Part shown: one piece after another, positions 1 to 6,406 of the stretch
Numbering within the stretch: the stretch's first letter is position 1
How the letters are laid out: every line of letters starts with the position of its first letter
Assembly: GCA_021324715.1 (NCBI GenBank)
Contig: JAJPIN010000141.1
Location: forward strand, 1-10,697
Origin: Nitrososphaeria archaeon
GTDB lineage: Archaea; Thermoproteota; Nitrososphaeria; Nitrososphaerales; Nitrososphaeraceae
Length of the DNA stretch: 10,697 nt
Direction: 5' to 3'
Translations under genes and position numbers: made by a program
The notes under the pieces: generated by a model
What the model saw: only the letters and a program-made list of their open reading frames with translations
What the model was told of the DNA's origin: nothing
The model's database searches: none

Positions 1-537
1 AGTATGCCAAAAAATCCGCATGATTTAAAGATCAATATAGTTCAGGAAGCCATAAAAAATCAGAAAATATCAAATTTGAAAGATCCCTTCAAAATTATAT
101 CATCGTTAGGAGATCCAATGATACCTGCGGTAGCTGGACTTGCAACGGGCGTTATTGAATCTGGTTCTAAGACGATGCTTGCCGGCGGTACACAAATGGC
201 GGCAGTACTTGCATTCATGTTTTCTTTGAATGTGCCATTAAGTAATATCTGCATAGGGACAACCTCATATGTCACAGACGATAATAATTCAGACTTGGAA
301 TATCTCATAAGGACAATTTGTCCGGATGTTCCCGTAATGTCAGTAAATCCAGGTTTAGATAAGTCTACAAAACGCGGATTAGTAATGTACGATAGAGGGG
401 TGGTAAAGGAAGGAGTAGGATCGGGCGGAGCCTTGATCAGTTCAGTATTGAAATCTAACAGATCTATTGATAGGGCTACTTTCTTGAATTATATCGAAAA
501 AGAATATGAAAGGAATATTGAGAAACTAAATGTCTGA
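1..537 (+). CDS. cobT: Nicotinate-nucleotide phosphoribosyltransferase, archaeal CobT type (C-terminal part, cut by window edge)
   Basis: The frame is open to the left edge, so the ATG at position 4 is probably internal. About 178 residues are visible of a family usually near 340-360 residues. Recognisable blocks are SLGDPMIPAVAG, the Gly-rich GGTQMAAVLAF, VNPGLDKSTKRGL and KEGVGSGGALI near the end; these are typical of the archaeal CobT-related family (TIGR00303-like). In cobamide synthesis the enzyme activates the lower-ligand base by transferring phosphoribose from nicotinate mononucleotide, giving an alpha-riboside phosphate in the cytoplasm. This CobT is unrelated to the cobaltochelatase subunit of the same name. 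It converges on glmS with a 54-base gap that shows no strong terminator. Family assignment rests on motif recognition; the exact base substrate cannot be read from the sequence. Confidence 0.85.
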   Translation, partial: SMPKNPHDLKINIVQEAIKNQKISNLKDPFKIISSLGDPMIPAVAGLATGVIESGSKTMLAGGTQMAAVLAFMFSLNVPLSNICIGTTSYVTDDNNSDLEYLIRTICPDVPVMSVNPGLDKSTKRGLVMYDRGVVKEGVGSGGALISSVLKSNRSIDRATFLNYIEKEYERNIEKLNV

Positions 538-591
538 GAGTTATGATTTAACAGAAGAGTCTTTTCATCGGATTTTGTAATCAAATCTAGA

Positions 592-2355
592 CTATTTTAC
601 TGTTACAGATTTTGCAAGATTACGTGGATAATCCGGATTTCCATTGTTACAAATTGAAAGATGGTATGCTAAAAGTTGAAGTGGAATTACTTCGATAAGA
701 GGATATAGAGATTCATTTATTGTTGGAATGGTTATTTGGTAGTCATATAACGCGTCCTTTTTATTTGAAATGCCAACAATTTTTGCACCCCTTGATTTTA
801 TTGTGTGAATGTTTGATAAAGTATCGCCATAAGTAGAATCATCTGGGTGTAAGACTATCACTATACTATTCGTATCTATTAATGCCAAAGGACCATGTTT
901 TAATTCGCCTGCGGCCATTCCTTCCGCATGTATATAGGATAATTCCTTTATTTTTAATGCTCCTTCCAGACATATAGGAAAATGGAGAGATCGACCAAGG
1001 ATATACACATCTTTTGAATGTTTTAATTGATCTGCAATTCCTTCAATTTGTGAATCTAATTCTAGCACCTGAATCACGGCTTTGACCAATATGTCTTTAC
1101 TACTCAAAATCCCATTTGATTTTCTACCAATTATGTCCGCGACATAATACAACAAAGCAATTTGACTTGTAAAACTCTTAGTAGCAGCTACACCTATTTC
1201 TGGGCCACACTTTACTTCAAGATAAGAATCACTTAATCTTGCAAGAGAGGAAGTAGGAATATTAACTATCGAGATAACTTTAGCACCCATTGTTTTTGCA
1301 GATTTTACAGATTGAATTACGTCGGCAGTTTCACCGCTTTGAGATATTGCCAGCAAGACTGAATTTTCATCCAACATATCAGATGAATATTGAAATTCAC
1401 TTGACATTATGGTCTCAACGTGAATCTTTGATTTTGAAAAAATTTGCTTTGCGAGTAATGCAGAATGGTAACTTGTGCCGCTCCCAGTGATATAGATATT
1501 TTTGCCCCCTGTCAAAATATCACAGAATTTTTCCAAATTTTTCTTATCTTGCTGCATACTCTTCACTATTGTATATCGTTGTTCGTGAATCTCCTTTAAC
1601 GTAAAATGAGAGTACTTTCCTTTATCTGCATCACCAAGCTCCCAAGCTACTTGTGTCATTCTTCTCGATACTCTATCTCCATCAAAATTGAAAAAAGAGA
1701 TGTCGTTATCATTAAGTATAACTATATCGCGATTATCCAGGAAAATCGCACGATCTGTATAATTTAAGAACCCCAGAATATCGCTGGATAAAAAATAATC
1801 ATCGTTACCAACACCGATTATAAGTGGTTCGTCATACCTAGCGCCACATAGTGTAGATGAGTTAAACATAGCAACAAATGCGAAAGAGCCCTGCAATCGC
1901 TTACATGTAAAGATCATGGACAATCTGATATCCCCAGTAATTTCAAAATATTCTTCCAGGAGATGAGCAATTACCTCACTGTCAGTTTCACTCTTGAATT
2001 CGTGACCTGACCTGCAGAGCTCATTCTTCAGTTCATTATAATTTTCAATTATGCCATTGTGTACAACTGCAATAGTAGACTTACACGCAAGATGAGGATG
2101 TGCATTAGAATCGACAATTCCGCCATGTGTTGCCCATCTTGTATGACCAATACCTAAATTACCTGGCAGTTCATCAAGTCTGAGAGATTTATTGACTTCT
2201 GCAACTTTACCGACTCCTTTTCGAATCAAGAGTTTTCCTGATTTAATGGTTGCAATGCCGACACTATCGTAACCTCTATATTCCATCTTTCTAAGACCTT
2301 CAACTAGAACGGAAGATGCATGTTCATTGCCCTTATATCCTATTATCGAACACAT
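592..2355 (-). CDS. glmS: Glutamine--fructose-6-phosphate aminotransferase (isomerizing), GlmS
   Basis: Converts fructose-6-phosphate and glutamine to glucosamine-6-phosphate and glutamate, the entry to UDP-GlcNAc and so to archaeal glycoprotein sugars. It is full length at 587 residues. The N-terminal class II glutaminase domain (about 1-230) has the nucleophile Cys2, which fixes the start, then GHTRWATHGG (69-79, with R73, W74, H77), HNGIIENY (99-106) and D125. Two SIS sugar-isomerase domains follow: ITGSGTSYHS (289-298), SQSGETADV (338-346) and GPEIGVAATKSFT (384-396) in the first, then EGALKIKE (464-471, equivalent to E. coli E481/K485/E488) and KHGP (H487). The C-terminal signature NLAKSVTVK carries the substrate-loop K582. 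The start reads MCSIIGY rather than the usual MCGIVGY. Transcribed divergently from the regulator gene, with a TATA-like box just upstream. Confidence 0.97.
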   Translation of the reverse strand: MCSIIGYKGNEHASSVLVEGLRKMEYRGYDSVGIATIKSGKLLIRKGVGKVAEVNKSLRLDELPGNLGIGHTRWATHGGIVDSNAHPHLACKSTIAVVHNGIIENYNELKNELCRSGHEFKSETDSEVIAHLLEEYFEITGDIRLSMIFTCKRLQGSFAFVAMFNSSTLCGARYDEPLIIGVGNDDYFLSSDILGFLNYTDRAIFLDNRDIVILNDNDISFFNFDGDRVSRRMTQVAWELGDADKGKYSHFTLKEIHEQRYTIVKSMQQDKKNLEKFCDILTGGKNIYITGSGTSYHSALLAKQIFSKSKIHVETIMSSEFQYSSDMLDENSVLLAISQSGETADVIQSVKSAKTMGAKVISIVNIPTSSLARLSDSYLEVKCGPEIGVAATKSFTSQIALLYYVADIIGRKSNGILSSKDILVKAVIQVLELDSQIEGIADQLKHSKDVYILGRSLHFPICLEGALKIKELSYIHAEGMAAGELKHGPLALIDTNSIVIVLHPDDSTYGDTLSNIHTIKSRGAKIVGISNKKDALYDYQITIPTINESLYPLIEVIPLQLLAYHLSICNNGNPDYPRNLAKSVTVK

Positions 2356-2380
2356 AATACAATTCTACAATTTGCATTAC

Positions 2381-2390
2381 CTTTAAAATA
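2381..2390 (-). promoter_or_regulatory. TATA-like box for glmS
   Basis: On the minus strand this reads TATTTTAAAG. Its centre lies about 31 bases before the glmS ATG. With the archaeal TATA-to-start distance of about 26 bases, transcription would begin only a few bases before the ATG, so the mRNA would be nearly leaderless. No Shine-Dalgarno sequence precedes the ATG, which fits. Inferred from sequence alone. Confidence 0.45.
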
Positions 2391-2418
2391 ATTACTAATA
2401 TCAGATGTTACCACTACA

Positions 2419-2476
2419 AAAAAAATTATAACTCTTTTACTAAAACGCCCTCGAATAAATGTAAAAAAATTATAAC
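2419..2476. repeat. 14-base direct repeat in the glmS/regulator intergenic region
   Basis: The sequence AAAAAAATTATAAC occurs at 2419-2432 and again at 2463-2476, with starts 44 bases apart, close to four helical turns. Both copies are upstream of the regulator's TATA box and outside the likely glmS core promoter. They could be operator half-sites, for example for the adjacent winged-helix protein, or just A/T-rich upstream sequence. The repeat is directly visible; the function is a guess. Confidence 0.5.
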
Positions 2477-2508
2477 CATATTATGTAATTTTACACACCA
2501 GACAATCT

Positions 2509-2519
2509 TAATATATAAT
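2509..2519 (+). promoter_or_regulatory. TATA box for the winged-helix regulator gene
   Basis: TAATATATAAT is a strong archaeal TATA-box match. Its centre is about 26 bases upstream of the ATG at 2540, exactly where a leaderless transcript would place it. This supports the ATG at 2540 over the TTG at 2537 that precedes it in frame. Confidence 0.65.
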
Positions 2520-2539
2520 GGTTAATCAATTAATGTTTG

Positions 2540-3508
2540 ATGCATAAAAAAAATTTAATTTATTCCACTGCTGAAAATACATTTTCAAAAGACATTTCAA
2601 TCCTAGAAAAACCTAGTGAAATGCGTATTTTATCTAATCCAATAGCTTGGAAAATTGTAAATTTATTGGCAAGTCACCCAATGTATCCAGCACAAATTGC
2701 AAAGGAACTCAAGATATATGAACAGAGTGCCTATTACTACATAAGGAAATTACTGACAATTAGAGCAATTAGTCAAGTCGAAACTTCTTTTGTACGGGGA
2801 GGGACCGCGAAATTATACAAAACAGAATATGCAGCGTTTGGGATTGAAATGAATTGGGGAGAAAGAAAATTTGAAAATATAAAAAATGGAAAAATGAACC
2901 GTAACGTTCAAACATTTTTTCAAGACTTTATTGACGATGGGATATTCAATGGAACCTTAATTGTGGGTTCTCCAGACCCACATGGTCCCTATAGGTCTTC
3001 CGCTAGAGATGGACATTATGCAGCACAGCTCGCTTTTTTCTTGGGTAGCTATTGTGATCTTTCCCAGAATTTTGTCGTAAAACTGGATGTCGACGCAAAA
3101 TCGGAAAAGATAGCAAGAACAGAAAATATCATATCAATTGGAGGTCCTGGAACAAATATTATCACATCAGAATTTAACAGATATTTGCCAATAAGATTTG
3201 ACGAAACTAATTACTGGTCTGGCTTAATAGGTCCACATGGAAAGACTCATACTCTAGACAATCATGGTCTGATTGCAAAGATCAGGAATCCCTTCTCTGA
3301 GAAAGTTAACATACTAATAATTGCAGGAGTGAGGTCAGCAGGTACAAAATCAGCAATTATAGCTCTAACTAACCATGTAAATGAAATTTTAAAGAAATTC
3401 AAATATGGTAATAATTGGGCACTCGTAGTTCAGGGATTCGATATGGATTCGGACGGAAAAATAGACACTATAGACATTGTGGACGAATTATCTACTAGTA
3501 GCATTTGA
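2540..3508 (+). CDS. Winged-helix DNA-binding protein with S-layer-like C-terminal domain and EF-hand-like loop
   Basis: A 322-residue protein. Residues about 28-95 form an ArsR-like winged helix: SEMRILSNPIAWKIVNLLA, then PAQIAKELKI and a recognition helix around SAYYYIRKL, followed by a wing with RGGTAKLYK. The rest resembles the archaeal S-layer-associated C-terminal domain fold, with DPHGPYRSSARDGHYAAQL, IISIGGPGTNI, a later KIRNPF strand and an IIAGVRSAGTKSA helix. The end holds FDMDSDGKIDTIDIVDE: D301, D303, D305, G306, D309 and D312 sit at EF-hand loop positions 1, 3, 5, 6, 9 and 12. There is no signal peptide or membrane segment, so it is probably a cytoplasmic regulator. Targets are unknown; autoregulation or control of the divergent glmS is possible. 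The start is set by the TATA spacing. The DNA-binding part is confident, the C-terminal family less so. Confidence 0.8.
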   Translation: MHKKNLIYSTAENTFSKDISILEKPSEMRILSNPIAWKIVNLLASHPMYPAQIAKELKIYEQSAYYYIRKLLTIRAISQVETSFVRGGTAKLYKTEYAAFGIEMNWGERKFENIKNGKMNRNVQTFFQDFIDDGIFNGTLIVGSPDPHGPYRSSARDGHYAAQLAFFLGSYCDLSQNFVVKLDVDAKSEKIARTENIISIGGPGTNIITSEFNRYLPIRFDETNYWSGLIGPHGKTHTLDNHGLIAKIRNPFSEKVNILIIAGVRSAGTKSAIIALTNHVNEILKKFKYGNNWALVVQGFDMDSDGKIDTIDIVDELSTSSI

Positions 3509-3510
3509 AT

Positions 3511-3520
3511 TATTTTTTAG
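3511..3520 (+). terminator. T-rich terminator candidate after the regulator gene
   Basis: A run of six T (3513-3518) lies directly after the stop codon in the 14-base gap between two convergent genes. Archaeal termination typically occurs at such T tracts without a required hairpin. No hairpin is seen here. Confidence 0.4.
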
Positions 3521-3522
3521 TA

Positions 3523-4026
3523 TTAACTTGCTGCTGCATCTGTTGACTTTTCCGGAACCTCCACATGCACCAAAATCCTTGACTCATCTTGTTTCTTCAC
3601 CAAATATCCGGGCAAATTTACTTTTTGATTGCCGACTGATACATGACCGTGGACTACGACTTGCCTAGCCTGAAATGGAGATTTGATGCCCATTTTTCGC
3701 ATCACTATTGTCTGCAACCTTCTCTCAAGTATATCCTCAATTTTCAAATTTAAAATATCATCCAAAGATGAAGTATTAGCCAATCCTAGCCTGTTTAGGA
3801 ATGACAAGAGAAGCGATTCCTTTTCTTGTCTCTCCTCTAAAGTCAGTGCGAGTAACTTTCGTGCTTGATTTCTAAAATTTGCAACCTTTGTTTGAGCCTT
3901 CCATAGTTCCCTTTTGTTCCTGAGTCCGTATGAACCGATTATATAGAGTTCTGAACTTAGTTGATCAGAATTCCATATTCTTCTTGGTCTTCTGTAACTT
4001 TTTCTTAACTTTTTCGGATCTCCCAT
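3523..4026 (-). CDS. rps4: Small ribosomal subunit protein uS4
   Basis: Primary rRNA-binding protein that nucleates assembly of the 30S body. The opening MGDPKKLRKSYRRPRRIW is the archaeal uS4 N-terminus, and the S4 RNA-binding domain lies at about residues 101-150 (ERRLQTIVMRKMG, then ARQVVVHGHVSVGNQKVNLPG). At 167 residues it is of normal archaeal length. The ATG at 4026 is chosen over the in-frame GTGs at 4035 and 4032, because homologues begin MGDPKK and a GGTGAG Shine-Dalgarno element lies just upstream. No zinc-binding cysteines are present. It is the second gene of a two-gene operon, starting 8 bases after the rps13 stop, and ends 14 bases from the convergent regulator gene. The rps11 and rpoD genes that usually follow in archaea are absent. 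Confidence 0.96.
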   Translation of the reverse strand: MGDPKKLRKSYRRPRRIWNSDQLSSELYIIGSYGLRNKRELWKAQTKVANFRNQARKLLALTLEERQEKESLLLSFLNRLGLANTSSLDDILNLKIEDILERRLQTIVMRKMGIKSPFQARQVVVHGHVSVGNQKVNLPGYLVKKQDESRILVHVEVPEKSTDAAAS

Positions 4027-4027
4027 A

Positions 4028-4033
4028 CTCACC
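4028..4033 (-). promoter_or_regulatory. Shine-Dalgarno element that sets the rps4 start
   Basis: On the minus strand GGTGAG precedes the ATG at 4026 by one base. It pairs with the CACC part of the 16S rRNA 3' end, giving normal aligned spacing. It lies across the rps13-rps4 junction, fitting internal initiation in an operon. Confidence 0.6.
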
Positions 4034-4034
4034 A

Positions 4035-4622
4035 CTATTCCTTAGTTTCTGGTGATTTCTCAGCATTGCCCTTTGGACTCGACGCCGCAGGACCAGGAGA
4101 GGCAGATTCAGCTGCAGGTGCATTGGCTTCTTTTGCTTCTACTCCGCCTCCACCAGTGCCGGCTGAGGCTCTCATTACAACCTTTTTCACTCCGACTGCG
4201 CCACCTTTTCGTCCAGTAGTTCGTGTACACTGCCCCCTTACTCTGAGCCCGAACATATGCCTATAGCCCCTCCAGCTATAAACTGTTTTTTCTCTTTCTA
4301 TATCATTTGAAATGGTAAAATCAAGATCAGAAGTTAACAAATGTTTGTCTGAGCCAGTATCACTATCCTTTCTCCTATTAAGATACCAATTTGGAATACC
4401 TATCAAAGATGGATTTTTTATTGCTGTTTCAATGTCGCTCACCTCTTTTTCCGTTAAAAAGCCTATTCTCATACTAGAATTGATGTTTAATGTTTGTAGT
4501 ATTACTTGTGATACGTTATATCCTAAACCCTTAATCTGGCTTAGGGCAATTATTATCTTTTTACTGCCCTCTATATCTTTGCCCGCTATTCTCAGGATAT
4601 GTTTATACTCAGATGTCGACAA
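4035..4622 (-). CDS. rps13: Small ribosomal subunit protein uS13 with long low-complexity tail
   Basis: Head protein of the 30S subunit that contacts P-site tRNA and bridges to the large subunit. The archaeal N-terminus is YKHILRIAGKDIEGSKK, with the helix-two-turns-helix segment IKGLGYNVSQVIL. The family signature is RGYRHMFGLRVRGQCTRTTGR at about 118-138, followed by KGGAVGVKK. Residues 151-195 form an Ala/Gly/Pro/Ser/Glu-rich tail without recognisable domain, likely disordered. The start is TTG at 4622: no in-frame ATG lies upstream before a TGA at 4635-4637, and the first internal Met is residue 51, inside the conserved fold. A TATA-like box about 26 bases upstream suggests a leaderless mRNA. 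First gene of the rps13-rps4 operon. Confidence 0.95.
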   Translation of the reverse strand: MSTSEYKHILRIAGKDIEGSKKIIIALSQIKGLGYNVSQVILQTLNINSSMRIGFLTEKEVSDIETAIKNPSLIGIPNWYLNRRKDSDTGSDKHLLTSDLDFTISNDIEREKTVYSWRGYRHMFGLRVRGQCTRTTGRKGGAVGVKKVVMRASAGTGGGGVEAKEANAPAAESASPGPAASSPKGNAEKSPETKE

Positions 4623-4644
4623 CAGATACGTCCATCATTTTCCG

Positions 4645-4655
4645 AAATAAAAACC
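4645..4655 (-). promoter_or_regulatory. TATA-like box for the rps13-rps4 operon
   Basis: The minus strand reads GGTTTTTATTT, with the T/A core centred about 26 bases before the TTG start. This predicts transcription starting at or one base before the start codon. A second copy of the same 12 bases lies at 4697-4708 and could be an alternative upstream promoter. Confidence 0.5.
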
Positions 4656-4708
4656 ATGCTGACGAACATATGGAAATAAAATGAATGAAATAAAGTAAAT
4701 AAAAACCA
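4645..4708. repeat. 12-base direct repeat in the rps13/AAA+ intergenic region
   Basis: AAATAAAAACCA is present at 4645-4656 and 4697-4708, with starts 52 bases apart, and a shorter variant AAAATAAACC follows at about 4709. Low sequence complexity means chance is possible. Read on the minus strand, both copies look like TATA boxes. Confidence 0.4.
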
Positions 4709-4723
4709 AAATAAACCTTGAAA

Positions 4724-4733
4724 GCTTTAAATC
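4724..4733 (+). promoter_or_regulatory. TATA-like box for the AAA+/VWA cluster
   Basis: GCTTTAAATC is centred about 31 bases before the TTG start at 4760. Transcription would then begin around 4753-4757, giving a leader of only a few bases. Confidence 0.45.
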
Positions 4734-4759
4734 TGTTAGTAGGATGAGCTGATGAATAA

Positions 4760-6406
4760 TTGATTTCTGAAAATTTTAAGGATATTGTTCACAAAAGTTA
4801 TAAATCAATTCCTGATTATCCGGAAACAATTTTCGGTTTTCCTAAAAACTATCAAGAAATAAAAACCCTAGAAGATTTATTATCAATCAATTATAAACCA
4901 ATATCTGCTAAAGACCAACTTCGAGGAAATTTAATTATAAAACTGAAAAAACAACAGTTTCCATATTCAGGAATTATCGGATATGATGATGATATTGTTC
5001 CTTCACTTAATAGAGCGATACTATCGGGCCATGACATATTGCTTGTCGGGCAAATTGGACAGGCAAAGACAAAAATTGCAGAAACGATAGCAAGGAATTT
5101 ACTTTCCCCAATTCCAATTGTAGAAGGATCTATTACTAATGATATTCCAACTTCAATTCCAGAAAACGAATTGGTGTCATTATTAAATGATAAGGAAATA
5201 ATCCGCCATAGGCCAGAATTTTATGTTTCTACTGAAACGGAAGACAAGATAAGAAATAATAGACTTGATACGAAAATTGTATGGATTGATGGAGCTAGTC
5301 GCTTCAAGTATCTACTTGCGACGCCAGACATATCAGTAAAGGATCTTGTAGGTCAGATAGACGCTATTAAAATAGCAAAAAGAGGTGTTGAAATTTATAA
5401 TATGGAATCCTATTCACCGGGTCAGCTGCTCCTAGCAAGACACGGAGTTTTTTGTATTGATGAATTGCCTGTGCTGGATCCCAGAAAACAGGTAGCCTTA
5501 TTGAGTGTTTTACAAGAAGGTATCTATACTACAGGATCATACCCTGTGATATTCAAACCAAATATAAGAATAATATCAACGGCAAATCCAATAGATTATA
5601 CACACTCCGGAAAAATAATTGAACCTCTCTATGACAGATTAAAGAGTCACATTATTACTCGTTATCCGAATAACGTTTACGACGAAATTAAGATAATGAT
5701 TCAAGAGGCTAATATCTCCAATCCGCAGAACTTAATCATGCCAATTTTCATTCTACGGACTCTTGCTGAAATTACAAGAATTGCACGACACCGCCCTGAA
5801 ATAAACCAAGAAAAGGGGGTTAGTGTAAGGATGTCGATTCATTCATTAGAAATCTTGATATCAGAAGTAGAGAGGGTGAGAAGCATAATTAATAACATTA
5901 AAACTGTTCCTCGTTTTAGTGACATTTATTGTATTCACCAAACTTCGAAATTTGAATTATCAGAAATAGATGATAGCTATGAAAATAGAATAAATATTCT
6001 TGATACTATAATATCTGACGCAATTAAGAAAACCTCTACTGCTTATCTTGATTCTATACCCCATGAAAAAATTATGAATCTAATGAATGAATTTAAAATT
6101 AACAGGAATTTTTTTGTCTCTCAGGACATCACGGGAGACAAAAACAACCCTAAAAGCTATCAATCGCAAATAAATAGATTCAATTCGTTAAGTGAAATAA
6201 TTGAAATTGTGAATGGTAAAATAATACAGGATCAAAAGCAATTTGAGGAAAGCTCAATAGAGAACTCATCAAAGGTTGACATTTTTAATGATATAAAAGA
6301 TCCCGAGTACCTTGCATCAGTAACTGAATTAATCTTGGAAGGTCTTAGATTTACTAATCCACCTATATTGGATCGAAAAGAAGGAGCCTATGTCCACATC
6401 AAGTAA
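4760..6406 (+). CDS. AAA+ ATPase, chelatase/MoxR-like (pair 1 motor subunit)
   Basis: A 548-residue AAA+ protein of the magnesium-chelatase-I-like group. The P-loop is GQIGQAKTK (G97-K105), with Ala102 where most P-loops have Gly. The Walker B is CIDELP (D234, E235), sensor 1 is STANP (N276), an Arg-finger candidate is R293 in PLYDRL, and sensor 2 is VSVRMS (R357). Between the P-loop and Walker B it carries WIDGASRFKYLLATPDISV and DLVGQIDAIKIA, which I recall from bacterial proteins loosely annotated as Mg chelatase or sigma-54-interacting. The C-terminal region (about 410-548) is helical and ends with a conserved-looking TELILEGL segment. The start is TTG: TAA immediately precedes it in frame and no other plausible start exists before the conserved fold. 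It overlaps the VWA gene by 17 bases, which suggests translational coupling and a physical complex. The client is unknown; true Mg-chelatase activity is unlikely without chlH-like neighbours. Confidence 0.85.
   Translation: MISENFKDIVHKSYKSIPDYPETIFGFPKNYQEIKTLEDLLSINYKPISAKDQLRGNLIIKLKKQQFPYSGIIGYDDDIVPSLNRAILSGHDILLVGQIGQAKTKIAETIARNLLSPIPIVEGSITNDIPTSIPENELVSLLNDKEIIRHRPEFYVSTETEDKIRNNRLDTKIVWIDGASRFKYLLATPDISVKDLVGQIDAIKIAKRGVEIYNMESYSPGQLLLARHGVFCIDELPVLDPRKQVALLSVLQEGIYTTGSYPVIFKPNIRIISTANPIDYTHSGKIIEPLYDRLKSHIITRYPNNVYDEIKIMIQEANISNPQNLIMPIFILRTLAEITRIARHRPEINQEKGVSVRMSIHSLEILISEVERVRSIINNIKTVPRFSDIYCIHQTSKFELSEIDDSYENRINILDTIISDAIKKTSTAYLDSIPHEKIMNLMNEFKINRNFFVSQDITGDKNNPKSYQSQINRFNSLSEIIEIVNGKIIQDQKQFEESSIENSSKVDIFNDIKDPEYLASVTELILEGLRFTNPPILDRKEGAYVHIK
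6381..6386 (+). promoter_or_regulatory. Shine-Dalgarno element for the pair 1 VWA gene
   Basis: AAGGAG lies inside the end of the AAA+ coding sequence, 3 bases before the ATG at 6390. The spacing is a little short, but the match supports this start and internal initiation on a shared mRNA. Confidence 0.6.

Noticed and set aside
60..308. Antisense open frame of 82 codons inside the cobT fragment
   Set aside because: The sense frame carries clear CobT-family motifs here; the antisense product shows nothing recognisable.
571..587. Imperfect inverted repeat between cobT and glmS as a hairpin terminator
   Set aside because: The arms are only about six bases with a mismatch or bulge and no T tract follows; too weak in A/T-rich sequence.
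4024..4035. GTG at 4035 as the rps4 start, adding three residues
   Set aside because: Archaeal uS4 starts MGDPKK, and GGTGAG is placed as a Shine-Dalgarno for the ATG at 4026.
4609..4638. Tiny minus-strand ORF MMDVSVVDI overlapping the rps13 start, as a possible leader peptide or true ATG start
   Set aside because: It is out of frame with rps13, ends after nine codons, and its ATG is only about 11 bases from the TATA-like box, so it probably lies upstream of the transcript start.
4744..4763. ATGs at 4744 and 4752 as starts for the pair 1 ATPase
   Set aside because: Both run into TGA within two or three codons and are out of frame with the ATPase gene.
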